NCBI GenBank assembly: GCA_028823185.1
Contig: JAPKBY010000141.1
Location: 1-5,409, forward strand
From: Planctomycetota bacterium
Lineage (GTDB): Bacteria > Planctomycetota > UBA1135 > GCA-002686595
Direction of reading: 5' to 3'
Length of the DNA: 5,409 nt
The notes below the pieces were generated by a model. It had not been told where the DNA came from. It ran no database searches and saw only the letters and a list, made by a program, of their open reading frames with translations. Shown here piece after piece: positions 4,714 to 5,409 of this stretch. Both the position numbers and the translations under genes were made by a program. Within the stretch, counting starts at the first letter, position 1; the number at the start of each line of letters is the position of its first letter.

Positions 4714-5409
4714 GCGGGGGCCTCGCGCTCGGGGCGGGCGCGCTCTATGTCGGGACATCTGAGAAGACGGCGCACATTCACTCTTATGACTTAGATGGTC
4801 GGCCGCTCGCAGCGGCCTTCTCTTTTCGAGGTCGAGATGGCGCCGCGGCCCGAGTCTCAGGGCTCTGCGTTGACAGCGATCGAAGGCTCTGGATCGCAGA
4901 CAGCGCAGGCGCGTGTTTGTGGGGATTCAGCGTGTTTGGGAGAGAGCTGGTTCATATCAAAGGAGAGCGAGCTGATCGCTCCGGCTCTTTGGGGGCTCCG
5001 ATCTCAGTGGCATCGATCGGCGAAGACGCTGGCCAAGAGCTCGTCGTCGCGAGCCGTGGCAGCAGAAGGCACGCACTCCACATCTTGCCTGTTGAGCAAG
5101 GGGCGGGTGAGGGAGTCTCGATCCGGCCAGAGGGACTTCACGACAAACTCTTTGATGATTTGATCCACGTGCACACTTCCGGCGAGCTGCTGCTCGCTTG
5201 TGAGCGGAGGACGAATCGCGTGCAGATCTTCAAGGACAGAGAGTTTCACTACGCGATCGATCCCGTCTCTTCAGAGGGGGCCGAGCTGCGCTGCGCGCGA
5301 ACCACAGGTGATGGGCGCTTCGTGTGTGCGTTCGGAGGCGAGAACTCTGCGCTCGTCCTCTTGGACCGCCGCGGGAGGTTGATGCGTGTCTTGGCGGAGT
5401 CAGGCGAGG
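4710..5409 (+). CDS. NHL-like beta-propeller protein (partial, runs off the right edge)
   Basis: The frame opens with an ATG that shares four bases with the stop of the zinc-finger gene (ATGA) and stays open to the window end, giving 233 residues so far. An in-frame TGA at 4674-4676, with no other start codon after it, fixes this start. Several stretches read like propeller blades: VSGLCVDSDRRLWIADSAGA (50-69) fits the NHL pattern of a hydrophobic strand, Asp-rich turn and W/Y-I/V-AD. LLLACERRTNRVQIFKDREF (160-179) and FVCAFGGENSALVLLDRRG (204-222) are further blade-like units, and an earlier one covers about 5-33. No signal peptide or membrane helix is visible; the protein starts almost directly in a first blade. 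Such propellers usually bind proteins or ligands rather than catalyse. Co-expression with the membrane protein before it is very likely; a physical partnership is inference. The number of blades and any C-terminal domain lie outside the window. Confidence 0.75.
   Translation, partial: MSGGLALGAGALYVGTSEKTAHIHSYDLDGRPLAAAFSFRGRDGAAARVSGLCVDSDRRLWIADSAGACLWGFSVFGRELVHIKGERADRSGSLGAPISVASIGEDAGQELVVASRGSRRHALHILPVEQGAGEGVSIRPEGLHDKLFDDLIHVHTSGELLLACERRTNRVQIFKDREFHYAIDPVSSEGAELRCARTTGDGRFVCAFGGENSALVLLDRRGRLMRVLAESGE

Noticed and set aside
4795..5163. Closed frames of 122 (plus) and 81 (minus) residues near the right end
   Set aside because: They overlap the open propeller frame from 4710, which has blade-like motifs, an ATGA coupling to the gene before it and no stop to the window end; the short frames have none of these.

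Overview
The window looks like ordinary chromosomal sequence from a Gram-negative-type bacterium. It is fairly GC-rich, densely packed, uses many GAG, CTC and GCG codons, and has few recognisable Shine-Dalgarno sequences. A membrane protein combining a zinc-finger and a FecR-like domain, together with a propeller protein, would suit a planctomycete-, myxobacterium- or related delta-proteobacterium-like genome. That placement is only an inference. No mobile element, CRISPR array, rRNA or tRNA was seen.

Left part (1-2243, minus strand): an adenosine deaminase gene (1125-2243) is followed by an enterochelin-esterase-like alpha/beta hydrolase gene (100-1125). The two share one base in a TGATG stop/start junction, so they form a translationally coupled pair. 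At the far left, a short plus-strand reading frame that enters from outside the window ends at 113 and would overlap the hydrolase 3' end tail to tail.

Middle (2244-3834): a 124-bp divergent intergenic region separates the deaminase operon from gltX, a complete class I glutamyl-tRNA synthetase of 488 residues on the plus strand. The intergenic region carries an 8-bp inverted repeat whose arms lie next to the two start regions.

Right part (3835-5409, plus strand): a 105-bp spacer holds short palindromic repeats just after gltX and almost three copies of a 17-bp tandem repeat that runs directly into the next start codon. Then comes a 257-residue protein with an anti-sigma-type cytoplasmic zinc-finger module, one membrane helix and a FecR-like outer domain. 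An ATGA overlap couples it to a second gene, open to the right edge, whose product looks like an NHL-type beta-propeller. No sigma factor gene is next to the zinc-finger protein in this window.

The deaminase/hydrolase pair and gltX are well-known families. The least explained part is the zinc-finger/FecR plus propeller pair and the repeat in front of it. It may be an envelope-linked regulatory or sensing unit, but nothing here proves that, and I see no clear new defence or mobile system.
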